15,183 nucleotides of DNA from Deltaproteobacteria bacterium RBG_16_44_11 (GCA_001797845.1 MGQN01000001.1:16805-31987), one strand, 5' to 3'; shown: positions 1 to 6,584, numbered from the stretch's first letter. Program-made: numbers and translations. The notes: a model not told the origin generated them from the sequence alone.

Positions 1-536
1 AAATCGACAACGCCTTCGGCCTGAGTTTCCAAGCCTATCGGTATTTGCATGGCCACGGCATTGTGCCCAAGCTTGGTTTTGAGCTGACTGATAACGCGAA
101 AAGGATTGGCTCCGCTGCGGTCACACTTATTAATAAACGCGATGCACGGGACTTTATATCTTTTCATTTGCTGATCAACGGTTATTGATTGCGATTGAAC
201 ACCGCCGACAGCGCATAAAACAAGAATGGCACCGTCCAAAACCCGGAGAGATCTTTCTACTTCTATGGTAAAATCGACATGTCCCGGCGTGTCGATGATG
301 TTTATTTCATGATCTTTCCATTCACAATATGTGGCCGCGGAAGCTATCGTTATTCCACGCTCCTTTTCCAGATCCATGGAATCCATGGTAGCGCCTACAC
401 CATCTTTACCCTTGACATCATGAATGGCGTGAATTCTTTTTGTATAGTACAGAATTCTTTCTGTAAGTGTCGTTTTACCGGAATCAATATGAGCGCTTAT
501 TCCGATATTGCGAACTTTTTGATCGTCAATCTTCAT
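1..536 (-). CDS. fusA: Elongation factor G, mitochondrial EF-G1-like (spd type), N-terminal part
   Basis: This is the first 178 codons of a translational GTPase; the gene runs off the left edge of the window. EF-G moves tRNA and mRNA through the ribosome after peptide bond formation. The GTPase motifs are visible: G1 AHIDSGKT (15-22), G2 RGITI (60-64), G3 DTPGH (82-86) and G4 NKCD (136-139, where NKxD is usual). The segment VKGKDGVGATMDSMDLEKER (41-60) and the stretch around MKRYKVP (124-130) match mitochondrial EF-G1 and the EF-G1 of spirochaetes, planctomycetes and Deltaproteobacteria rather than canonical bacterial EF-G, which lacks the KGKDG insertion. Organisms with this type usually carry a second EF-G for ribosome recycling; that partner is not seen here. 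The ATG at 536 is preceded by a GGGA-type ribosome site. The leader (537-840) is rich in hairpins. Identity is certain at family level; the subtype is strong by eye. Confidence 0.93.
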   Translation of the reverse strand, partial: MKIDDQKVRNIGISAHIDSGKTTLTERILYYTKRIHAIHDVKGKDGVGATMDSMDLEKERGITIASAATYCEWKDHEINIIDTPGHVDFTIEVERSLRVLDGAILVLCAVGGVQSQSITVDQQMKRYKVPCIAFINKCDRSGANPFRVISQLKTKLGHNAVAMQIPIGLETQAEGVVD

Positions 537-596
537 TTATCTTTTCCCTTTTCAAAAAAACTTCCTTTCTAATTATTACTAAATTCTAGACTGTTT

Positions 597-622
597 ATCC
601 CAGTTCGCTTCGCTCCTGGGAT
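597..622 (-). other. Hairpin in the EF-G leader (7-bp stem)
   Basis: ATCCCAG at 597-603 is complementary to CTGGGAT at 616-622, with a 12-base loop. It lies 61 bases upstream of the EF-G start codon in the presumed leader RNA. There is no U-tract directly after it on either strand, so it is unlikely to be a simple terminator. Function is unknown. Confidence 0.5.
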
Positions 623-680
623 CAATTCTACTGACTCTTCAAACTTTATTTCATTCGTTTTCAGCGAGAGTCATTAATTC

Positions 681-722
681 GACTTGCAAACATTACATCG
701 CTACACTTGTAATGTTTGAGTC
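681..722 (-). other. Strong hairpin in the EF-G leader (10-bp plus 4-bp stem)
   Basis: CAAACATTAC at 687-696 pairs perfectly with GTAATGTTTG at 709-718 across a 12-base loop. Outer GACT (681-684) and AGTC (719-722) extend the stem with a 2-base bulge. It lies between the terminator-like hairpin at 737-773 and the EF-G start. It could be a transcript structure, a protein-binding palindrome or part of a dispersed repeat; the sequence alone does not decide. Confidence 0.55.
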
Positions 723-730
723 TCATTAAA

Positions 731-804
731 TAAAAAATCCCGCATTTGGAAGAGTCTCTGCCAGATGGGGGATCCACCGTAATCGAGTCTTAACCTTTGT
801 AAGG
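731..804 (-). ncRNA. Candidate small RNA or attenuated leader of EF-G
   Basis: This interval is bounded on the minus strand by a near-consensus promoter (834-839 and 811-816) and by a terminator-like hairpin with a U-tract. No ATG-initiated reading frame of note lies inside it. I do not recognise it as 6S, SRP or tmRNA: the SRP loop motif GGAAGCAGC and tmRNA features are absent. It may be an independent small RNA or a leader whose read-through feeds EF-G. This is inferred from the two boundary signals only. Confidence 0.35.
732..773 (-). terminator. Intrinsic terminator or attenuator upstream of EF-G
   Basis: Read on the minus strand, AUCCCCCAU (773-765) pairs with AUGCGGGAU (745-737), nine positions with one C-C mismatch. 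A U-tract at 737-732 follows directly. The loop holds an inner hairpin, with GG and AGA pairing to UCU and CC. Together with the minus-strand promoter at 811-839 it would close a transcript of about 70-75 bases, either a small RNA or an attenuated EF-G leader. Confidence 0.55.
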
Positions 805-810
805 GCACGA

Positions 811-839
811 CTTATATATGTTACATGGCATTATGTCAA
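811..839 (-). promoter_or_regulatory. Minus-strand sigma-70 promoter upstream of EF-G
   Basis: On the minus strand a perfect -35 TTGACA (839-834) is followed by a 17-base spacer and the -10 TATAAG (816-811). Transcription would start near 804 and run toward the EF-G gene. Match to the sigma-70 consensus is very good, but no start site is proven. Confidence 0.6.
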
Positions 840-901
840 GCTAATATTTTTTTGTTAACGTAATGCGGGAGTTTTGCAGCGATGGTTTTTAAACTATCAA
901 C

Positions 902-936
902 TTGACAGCATATAGAGAATACCTATATTTATAGGT
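902..936 (+). promoter_or_regulatory. Promoter with operator-like palindrome for the glutaredoxin-FtrB pair
   Basis: TTGACA (902-907), a 16-base spacer and TATATT (924-929) form a plus-strand sigma-70 promoter. A perfect palindrome, ACCTATATTTATAGGT (921-936), with 7-base arms around TT, covers the -10 box. That is the classic position of a repressor operator. The palindrome type does not identify the regulator. A ribosome site AGGAG (949-953) sits 7 bases before the ATG at 961. Confidence 0.6.
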
Positions 937-960
937 AAATAAAGTAACAGGAGCAGATAA

Positions 961-1212
961 ATGCCGCAAAAAGTTAAGCTGTTTACATTGAGTACCTGTA
1001 GTCACTGTAAGGCAACAAAAAAATTCATGACCGATAACGGCATTGACTTTGATTGCACTGATATCGATTTGCTTCAGGGCGAGGAAAGAGAGCCTGTCAT
1101 ACAGGAAGTTAAAAAATACAATCCTAATATGACTTTTCCTACCATTATCATTGGTGACAAAGTAATCGTCGGTTTTCGGGAAAGTGCGATCAGAGAGGCA
1201 TTGGGTATCTAA
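961..1212 (+). CDS. Glutaredoxin-family thiol-disulfide oxidoreductase
   Basis: This 83-residue protein has the thioredoxin-fold layout of a small glutaredoxin. The active-site motif CSHC is at 13-16 after the first beta strand (VKLFTL), the cis-proline motif TFPT is at 58-61 (P60), and VGFRESAI near the end resembles the glutathione/partner-binding C-terminal helix. It would shuttle electrons by reducing protein disulfides in the cytoplasm. Its stop codon overlaps the start of the FtrB-like gene by one base (TAATG), so the two are translationally coupled. The likely electron donor is therefore ferredoxin through FtrB rather than glutathione reductase; that is inference from context. The AGGAG ribosome site supports the ATG at 961. 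The promoter carries a palindromic operator candidate. Confidence 0.88.
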   Translation: MPQKVKLFTLSTCSHCKATKKFMTDNGIDFDCTDIDLLQGEEREPVIQEVKKYNPNMTFPTIIIGDKVIVGFRESAIREALGI

Positions 1213-1544
1213 TGACCCCAGAAAATCTTTATGAAATGTTACAAAAGGTTCAGGAGCCCAAAGGTTATTTCTTTAATAAAGATAAAGAGTGGGTTTTGAA
1301 TATTCTGAAAGACCTTTTAATTAATAAGGAACGCTACGGCTACATGTCCTGCCCCTGCCGTCTGGCTGCCGGAGATCGCGAAAAAGATCGGGATATTATG
1401 TGCCCTTGCCTCTATCGTGAAGCAGACGTAAAAGAATATGGAAGTTGTTATTGTAACTTATACGTTTCCCGCCAGTGGAATGATGGTAAAATCAAGAATC
1501 AATATGTGCCGGAAAGAAGACCACCGGAAAAAATGAGTTTTTAA
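1212..1544 (+). CDS. ftrB: Ferredoxin-thioredoxin reductase catalytic subunit-like protein
   Basis: This 110-residue protein matches the catalytic subunit of ferredoxin-thioredoxin reductase, which uses a [4Fe-4S] cluster beside a redox-active disulfide to pass electrons from ferredoxin to a thioredoxin-like partner. Three Cys-X-Cys pairs are visible: CPC at 47-49, CPC at 64-66 and CYC at 79-81. The last is CHC in the plant/cyanobacterial enzyme, so the catalytic-site histidine is replaced by tyrosine, and the spacings between pairs (14 and 12 residues) differ from the chloroplast form (16 and 8). No variable (alpha) subunit is nearby, as is usual for FTR homologues of anaerobes. Coupling to the glutaredoxin gene suggests that glutaredoxin is its substrate. 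Confidence 0.85.
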   Translation: MTPENLYEMLQKVQEPKGYFFNKDKEWVLNILKDLLINKERYGYMSCPCRLAAGDREKDRDIMCPCLYREADVKEYGSCYCNLYVSRQWNDGKIKNQYVPERRPPEKMSF

Positions 1545-1629
1545 TCTCATCGTTTTGACGCTTAACAGTTTTTTCTCGTTATCTTGCTCTATAATATTTA
1601 TGAATGAAAAAGCTCCTCCATATTTTTAC

Positions 1630-1657
1630 TTGATTTCCAAAAATAAATCATTATATT
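1630..1657 (+). promoter_or_regulatory. Candidate promoter for the sigma-region-4-like gene
   Basis: TTGATT (1630-1635), a 16-base spacer and TATATT (1652-1657) lie in the 174-bp gap after ftrB, 61 bases before the next start codon. The match is moderate in AT-rich sequence. Confidence 0.4.
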
Positions 1658-1718
1658 GAAGCCAAAGCGAAAAAAACACTATTTGAATAATAACAATATA
1701 GTATAAGGGGTTCACTTC

Positions 1719-2003
1719 ATGCTTAATATGTATAGGTGCAAGAAAAAAATGGTTCTCATCAGTGAAATATGTACTGATAGTACTTGTGAATGGCGCTTAA
1801 AAAACGAAGCTTTTTTAAACTGCACATGGGTCGCCTGCAACTATGGACCATTTACATTGGAAGAAGTGGGCGACATGATGGGGGTTACCCGTGAAAGAAT
1901 CAGACAAATTGAAGCAAAAGCCCTGAAAAAACTCCAACACAAAAAAAGAAGAGACCAACTCAAAGACTTTGCCGCTCCGGGAAACGACTGGGATAATGTA
2001 TAA
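1719..2003 (+). CDS. Small cysteine-containing protein with sigma-70 region 4 helix-turn-helix
   Basis: This 94-residue protein has two parts. Residues 45-74 (FTLEEVGDMMGVTRERIRQI onward to LQH) are a near-perfect sigma-70 region 4.2 helix-turn-helix, the part of RpoD that reads the -35 box. Residues 1-44 are unrelated to sigma factors and contain five cysteines (7, 18, 23, 35, 40); the last four form two C-X4-C pairs, a possible metal or redox site. Regions 2 and 3 are absent, so it cannot be a working sigma factor alone. It could be a transcription regulator that binds -35-like DNA or the beta-flap. The ribosome site AAGGGG (1705-1710) lies 8 bases before the ATG. It stands alone, convergent with the crotonase-family gene. 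Function is not known. Confidence 0.75.
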   Translation: MLNMYRCKKKMVLISEICTDSTCEWRLKNEAFLNCTWVACNYGPFTLEEVGDMMGVTRERIRQIEAKALKKLQHKKRRDQLKDFAAPGNDWDNV

Positions 2004-2050
2004 GTTTTAATGTAGTGCGGGAAAAACTTAAGAAAAAAACCATTTAAATC

Positions 2051-2824
2051 TTATTTTTGTTTTTTCTTGCGCATCTTTTCCTGGGATAGCATTTCGTTCA
2101 TTTGAACTTTGCGTTCGTCGCGGGCGAAAAGCAATGCGCATATAGAAGATTCAATATCCAACGCGGCTATCTTATCCATACGCGGAACAATAGAACAAAG
2201 ATTTTTTAATTCTTCCAAAGCTTTGGCTGAGTGTTTGACCAATATTTCCGCCATACTTTCCGCCACTTCCATAAATTTCTCCGGGGGCGCAACTTTGTTC
2301 ACCAGGCCGATCTTTAAGGATTCATTGGCTCCAATAGGTTCTCCCAGCATTACTATTTCTTTGGCCTTGGTTATACCGACAATTTGACTTAATGGATAAA
2401 AAAACGGATTAAATCCAAATTTTAACTCGGGATGACAAAAGATAGCGCTTTCGGAGGCAACGACCAAATCGCAAACCGTAACCAGGTTAAAGCCGCCTCC
2501 TAAGGCAATACCGCCTACCGCGGCAATTACCGGTTTTTTGCACGAATAAATCTTTTTTAAATACCTCATCATCGATTCAAGAAATTCATCGCCTTCTTTA
2601 CTGGATAGGCTGGACATTTCTTTTATATCCATCCCGGCGGAGAAAACATACTCTCCACCGGTCATAATTATCGCTTTAACTTCAGAATCACTCTCCAAAT
2701 CGACAAAAACCGCATGCAGTTCCTGCCGCATATCCTTGGAAATCGCGTTCATTTCATGGGGACGGTTTAATGTAACCACGGCGTATCCGTTTTTCTTTTC
2801 CACAATGATTGTTTGATATTTCAT
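2051..2824 (-). CDS. Enoyl-CoA hydratase/isomerase (crotonase) family protein
   Basis: This 257-residue protein has the crotonase fold signature. Oxyanion-hole segments are FSAGMDI (61-67) and GGIALGGG (104-111). The usual first catalytic glutamate, after the GGG, is asparagine here (N113). The second is kept (E133 in HPELKFG), and the normal GxGGTQ-type stretch after it is replaced by FNPFFYPLSQ. Loss of the first glutamate argues against a classical hydratase. It fits better with an enoyl-CoA isomerase or another CoA-ester activity. A basic tail (KMRKKKQK) ends the protein. The start ATG overlaps the ihfB stop by 4 bases, so it is the last gene of the cmk-rpsA-sppA-ihfB cluster and is probably translationally coupled. 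The exact substrate cannot be inferred. Confidence 0.85.
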   Translation of the reverse strand: MKYQTIIVEKKNGYAVVTLNRPHEMNAISKDMRQELHAVFVDLESDSEVKAIIMTGGEYVFSAGMDIKEMSSLSSKEGDEFLESMMRYLKKIYSCKKPVIAAVGGIALGGGFNLVTVCDLVVASESAIFCHPELKFGFNPFFYPLSQIVGITKAKEIVMLGEPIGANESLKIGLVNKVAPPEKFMEVAESMAEILVKHSAKALEELKNLCSIVPRMDKIAALDIESSICALLFARDERKVQMNEMLSQEKMRKKKQK

Positions 2825-3108
2825 TTTTTGTTATCTACCATCAGGCGGAGTTCCTTGCCGGTTTTAAAAAAAGGTACTTTTCTTGTCTCCAGTTTTACCT
2901 GTGCCCCCGATTTTGGATTTCTGCCCAGACGCGGTTTTCTTTCTCGAATAGTAAAATTACCAAACCCTCTTATTTCAATGCGCTCTCCGCTCTTTAGCGC
3001 GCTGGTCATCGAATCAAATATTATATTTACAGCCTGATAAGCATCTTTATAGGTATAAGTTTTAAATTTTTCCTGCAGCTTTTTGATTAAATCATTTTTG
3101 GTCATCAT
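2821..3108 (-). CDS. ihfB: Integration host factor beta subunit / HU-family protein
   Basis: This is a DNA-bending protein of the HU/IHF family, 95 residues from the chosen start. The pattern MTKNDLIKKL at the N-terminus, GERIEIRGFGNFTIR in the middle and the GRNPKSG arm with its DNA-intercalating proline, then FKTGKELR, match IHF-beta. It would act with IHF-alpha to bend DNA in recombination and transcription. The position after rpsA, here with sppA between, is the standard one for this subunit. A longer frame could begin at GTG 3120, but the ribosome site AGGTGG overlaps the sppA stop (3122-3117) and is 8 bases from ATG 3108; ATG 3105 is also possible. The stop overlaps the crotonase start (ATGA). 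Confidence 0.92.
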   Translation of the reverse strand: MMTKNDLIKKLQEKFKTYTYKDAYQAVNIIFDSMTSALKSGERIEIRGFGNFTIRERKPRLGRNPKSGAQVKLETRKVPFFKTGKELRLMVDNKK

Positions 3109-3120
3109 AATTTTCACCAC

Positions 3121-4017
3121 CTATCTGTAGGGATAATACAAATAGCTTACGCCGCTCCAAGGTTCCATTTTTTCTTTCAGCGAATCACTTAGGTGATTTG
3201 CCGCGCTTTCCAAAAAATAATCAAATATTGATGCTCGTTTTTTGCGGGGATAGACTAAATCATATTTCCCCTCTTTCCCCGATAGCTTGCTTGCCAGCTT
3301 TGCCGCGTATCCCATATCACCAAGATCATCCACGAGCCCATATTCTTTCGCCTTGCGACCGGAAAAAACACGGCCATCGGCAATTTCCGTAACTTTCTCC
3401 CGGGAAAGTTTTCGCTCACGAGCGACAACATCAACAAATTGATTATAAATATCATCAACCAATTCCTGTATAATTTTTTTCTCTTCCGGTGTCATGTCTC
3501 TCAGAGGTGAACCGATATCCTTATATTTGCCGCTTTTGACCACTGAAGATTTTAATCCAATTTTTTTAAATAATTCTTCGAAGTTGGCAAATTGCATAAT
3601 TGCGGAAATGCTTCCGGTAATGGTGCCCGGATTAGCCACAATTTTATCCGCTGCGCAAGCCACAAGTAAGCCGCCGGAGGCGGCGATTGAACCCATGGAC
3701 GCGACCACTTTTTTCTTCTTTTTGAGTTCCAGGACGGCATCGAAAATTTCTTGAGAAGCGGCAACTCCCCCGCCCGGCGAATCAACACGTAAAACCACCG
3801 CGATAATAGAATCATCACGGCCAAACTCATTTAATTCTTCCGTTATTTTTATAGAATCATAAATTGGACCATCGACACTTACTACGCCGATTTTGTTATT
3901 TAGAGAAAATCCTTTGACTTTACTTGTATTCGAACCGGTTTTATAAAAAAACCCATAAAACACAATTGCCAGAGCCACAAGGATAATCAGACCCAGAATG
4001 ACCGGATGTCTTCTCAT
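3121..4017 (-). CDS. sppA: Signal peptide peptidase SppA (short form)
   Basis: This is a membrane-anchored serine protease of family S49 that degrades cleaved signal peptides. Numbered from ATG 4017 (298 residues), it has a basic N-terminus and one membrane segment at about 6-24. VDSPGGG follows in the substrate-binding region, the nucleophile motif GSIAASGG has serine 114, and the general-base lysine is K166 in KYKDIGSP. The length fits the single-domain form (as in Bacillus) rather than the double-length E. coli enzyme. A GTG at 4029 would add four residues and overlap rpsA by 8 bases. I prefer the ATG because AGGTG (4031-4027) is 9 bases upstream of it. It lies between rpsA and ihfB in one transcription unit. 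Confidence 0.92.
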   Translation of the reverse strand: MRRHPVILGLIILVALAIVFYGFFYKTGSNTSKVKGFSLNNKIGVVSVDGPIYDSIKITEELNEFGRDDSIIAVVLRVDSPGGGVAASQEIFDAVLELKKKKKVVASMGSIAASGGLLVACAADKIVANPGTITGSISAIMQFANFEELFKKIGLKSSVVKSGKYKDIGSPLRDMTPEEKKIIQELVDDIYNQFVDVVARERKLSREKVTEIADGRVFSGRKAKEYGLVDDLGDMGYAAKLASKLSGKEGKYDLVYPRKKRASIFDYFLESAANHLSDSLKEKMEPWSGVSYLYYPYR

Positions 4018-4021
4018 ACTT

Positions 4022-5803
4022 TTATTCACCTTTTTGCTGATTGTTAATCTTTACTTCCGCCAGTGCCTGCGCAAGATTAGATCCTAAATTTTCTTTGTTG
4101 TTAATATATTGATTGGATGAAGGTGCTGGCGCCGGAGCCGGAGCTTCCAACTCTTTTATGCTCAATCTGATTTTCTTGGCCTTCGGATCAATGCTTTTGA
4201 CTACCGCCGATACGGTATCTCCGACCGAATAAAGTTCTGAAGAAGTCTTCACGCGTTTTTGGCTGATTTCGGAAATATGGACGAGGCCTTCGATCCCTTC
4301 TTCGATTTCCATAAAAATTCCAAAATCTGTAAAGTTTGTAATCTTACCCTCGACAACACTGCCGGGAGCATATTTTTGGGATAATTCATCCCAGGGATTT
4401 TTTTCAATTTGTTTTATACCAAGCGAAAATTTCTCGTTTTCCACATCCACATTTAAAACTACAGCTTCCACTTCCTGCCCTTTTTTAAAATATTCAGAAG
4501 GATGAGTCACTCTGTGTTTCCACGAGATATCGGATACATGAACCAATCCATCTATTCCTTCTTCAATTCCCACAAAAACTCCAAAATTAGTAATGTTTCG
4601 AACTACACCTTTAACAATGGTGCCCTCCGGATATTTTTCTTTTAGTTTTTCCCAGGGATTAGGAGCTGTTTGCTTCAAACTTAGAGAAATTCTTTTTGCT
4701 TCCGGATTGACTTCCAAAACCATTATATTGATGGTCTCGCCTATATTCAATACTTTTGATGGATGCTTTATTTCTCTTGTCCAGTACATTTCCGATATAT
4801 GAACTAATCCCTCAACTCCAGGCTCCAGTTCCACAAAGACACCGTAGTCCGTTAAATTTACGACTTTACCCGGAACAATTGAACCAATCGGATACTTATT
4901 TATGATTTGCTCCCAGGGATTATCGATTAACTGCTTCAAACCTAAAGAGACTCTCTCTTTTTCACGGTCAAAAGAAAGAACTTTGACTGTAATCTTCTCT
5001 CCTTTATGAAAATTTTCCGAAGGTTTAGAGATTCTGCCCCAGGAAATATCTGTAACATGAAGAAGTCCGTCAATGCCTCCCAAATCGATAAAGATACCGT
5101 AATCTGTAATATTTTTTATCACGCCTTCTACAACGCTTCCTTCTTGAATAGAGCTTAAAATATCTTTCTTTTCCGTTTCCCTTTCCGAAGAAACTATCGC
5201 TCGTCTGGACAAAACTACATTGCTCCGTTTCCGGTCATATTTTAAAACTTTGAAATCCAAAGTTTGTCCTACAAATTTGTCTAAATCCTTTATGGAACGG
5301 GTATCAACTTGAGAACCGGGGAGGAAAGCGTTAACCCCGATATCAACGGAAAGACCTCCCTTAACTTTTTCGATAACTGTGCCTTTAAGAGAAATATTTT
5401 TTTCGCAGGCATTTTTAATTTCATCCCATACTTTAAGTTTGGCTGCCTTATTTTTCGATAAAATCAAATTTCCATCTGAATCTCTCTTATCGATAAACAC
5501 TTCTATCTCGTCGCCCACGGAAATATTTATGTTTCCTTGCGCGTCTCTTAACTCTCCTGCGGGAATAAAACCTTCGGTTTTCCAGCCGACATCAACCATA
5601 ACCATTTCATTTGCAATTTGTACCACTTTACCTCTGGCAATGTCACCATATTGCAATTGGTTAAGACTTTGCTCGTATAATTCTTTGAATCCTATGTCCT
5701 CTTCTTTGCGTTGAGATGATAAAGTTGCTGATGAACTTTTAGCTGAGGAGTCCGCGTTAACCTTCTGTTCTTTTGTTAAGTTTAAGTTGTTATTGTTAAC
5801 CAT
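4022..5803 (-). CDS. rpsA: 30S ribosomal protein S1
   Basis: This 593-residue protein contains six S1 (OB-fold) RNA-binding domains at about 52-118, 137-201, 222-290, 307-377, 394-464 and 481-551. Domains 3-6 carry the repeated signature (D/N)(Y/F)G(I/V)F followed by GL(V/L)H(V/I)S or GLLHVT. S1 binds the 30S subunit and helps mRNA with weak ribosome sites load onto it. The N-terminal 35 residues are Asn/Ser-rich and of low complexity. An Ala-Pro linker (553-561) precedes a short tail. The length is slightly above the usual ~560 because of these extensions. ATG 5803 is preceded by a strong AGGAGGG ribosome site. The position after cmk and before ihfB is the usual proteobacterial order. Confidence 0.97.
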   Translation of the reverse strand: MVNNNNLNLTKEQKVNADSSAKSSSATLSSQRKEEDIGFKELYEQSLNQLQYGDIARGKVVQIANEMVMVDVGWKTEGFIPAGELRDAQGNINISVGDEIEVFIDKRDSDGNLILSKNKAAKLKVWDEIKNACEKNISLKGTVIEKVKGGLSVDIGVNAFLPGSQVDTRSIKDLDKFVGQTLDFKVLKYDRKRSNVVLSRRAIVSSERETEKKDILSSIQEGSVVEGVIKNITDYGIFIDLGGIDGLLHVTDISWGRISKPSENFHKGEKITVKVLSFDREKERVSLGLKQLIDNPWEQIINKYPIGSIVPGKVVNLTDYGVFVELEPGVEGLVHISEMYWTREIKHPSKVLNIGETINIMVLEVNPEAKRISLSLKQTAPNPWEKLKEKYPEGTIVKGVVRNITNFGVFVGIEEGIDGLVHVSDISWKHRVTHPSEYFKKGQEVEAVVLNVDVENEKFSLGIKQIEKNPWDELSQKYAPGSVVEGKITNFTDFGIFMEIEEGIEGLVHISEISQKRVKTSSELYSVGDTVSAVVKSIDPKAKKIRLSIKELEAPAPAPAPSSNQYINNKENLGSNLAQALAEVKINNQQKGE

Positions 5804-5875
5804 TAAACCAATACCCTCCTGTTATTTATAAATCTCTGTAATTTTTGAAAATTAACATACTGAAGATTAAATAGC

Positions 5876-5904
5876 AACATAAAATCCAGCGTAATTTTGA
5901 GCAA
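5876..5904 (-). promoter_or_regulatory. Candidate promoter for rpsA
   Basis: On the minus strand TTGCTC (5904-5899), a 17-base spacer and TATGTT (5881-5876) lie in the 118-bp gap between cmk and rpsA. This would give rpsA a promoter of its own with a leader of about 65 bases. The match is moderate. Confidence 0.35.
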
Positions 5905-5921
5905 TAAAATTTATCTTCCGC

Positions 5922-6584
5922 TCATTTTGTTAAAACATAATCGAGAATTTTCCCGACGACTTCCGGTACGGACAAATTGGTCGAATCAATGACTATGGCA
6001 TCCGCGGATACTTTCAAAGGAGAAAGTTGCCTTTGTTTATCCTGTTCATCCCTCGTGAGCATATCTTTTTGAATTGATTGATATTCAGCCGGGTTTCCTT
6101 TTTCTAAAAGTTCTGTGTGTCTTCTTTTTATTCTCTCCTCCATACGGGCATCAAGATAAAATTTATAGTCCGCTTGCGGAAATACAACAGAGCCCATATC
6201 CCTGCCTTCCGCAACAAGTCCTCCGCGAGCGCCTGCTTCTCTTTGCAGTTGCAGCAGGCATTCCCTAACGGCGGCATAAGTTGATATTTGAGAAGCGGCC
6301 AAACCGACTTCTTCCGTGCGTATCTTTTCCCCGACATCTTCCCCATCTAGGTATACTTTCATCAGGCCATTGATATTTTTTAAGGTTACAGTTGTACGAA
6401 GGCACATATTGGCCAGAGCCGACTGATCGTCAACAGATATTTTATCCTTTAGTACTTTATACGCCAGCGCCCGGTAAAGAGCGCCTGTGTCCAGATAAAT
6501 ATAACCAAGTTTTCCGGCAAGGGCTTTGCTTACCGTACTTTTACCGGCGCCGGCAGGGCCATCTATGGTTATAATTTTTTTCAT
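5922..6584 (-). CDS. cmk: Cytidylate kinase
   Basis: This 220-residue enzyme phosphorylates CMP and dCMP with ATP in the cytoplasm. The P-loop is GPAGAGKST (9-17), LDTGALYRA (31-39) forms the nucleotide-binding segment, and VAEGRDMGSVVFPQAD and RDEQDKQRQLSPL with ADAIVIDST carry the conserved arginines and aspartates of the CMP site and lid. The length is typical of the bacterial family. No strong ribosome site precedes ATG 6584. It is divergent from the M48 protease gene (107-bp gap) and first in the cmk-rpsA-sppA-ihfB series. Confidence 0.96.
   Translation of the reverse strand: MKKIITIDGPAGAGKSTVSKALAGKLGYIYLDTGALYRALAYKVLKDKISVDDQSALANMCLRTTVTLKNINGLMKVYLDGEDVGEKIRTEEVGLAASQISTYAAVRECLLQLQREAGARGGLVAEGRDMGSVVFPQADYKFYLDARMEERIKRRHTELLEKGNPAEYQSIQKDMLTRDEQDKQRQLSPLKVSADAIVIDSTNLSVPEVVGKILDYVLTK

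Noticed and set aside
279..572. 97-residue plus-strand reading frame
   Set aside because: It is antisense to the EF-G gene, whose GTPase motifs are clear; composition and lack of a ribosome site mark it as a shadow.
738..870. A 133-base RNA closed by the perfect 9-bp pair 738-746/862-870 (6S-like idea)
   Set aside because: The good promoter lies inside the interval, and no 6S-like central bubble or known motif is recognisable; kept only as a note on a competing stem.
1526..1555. Terminator over the ftrB stop (ATGAG/CTCAT)
   Set aside because: The stem is 5 bp and AT-rich with a short T-run; not convincing.
3109..3120. GTG start for ihfB four codons upstream
   Set aside because: The GTG codons are part of the AGGTGG ribosome site for the ATG; family proteins begin with MTK.
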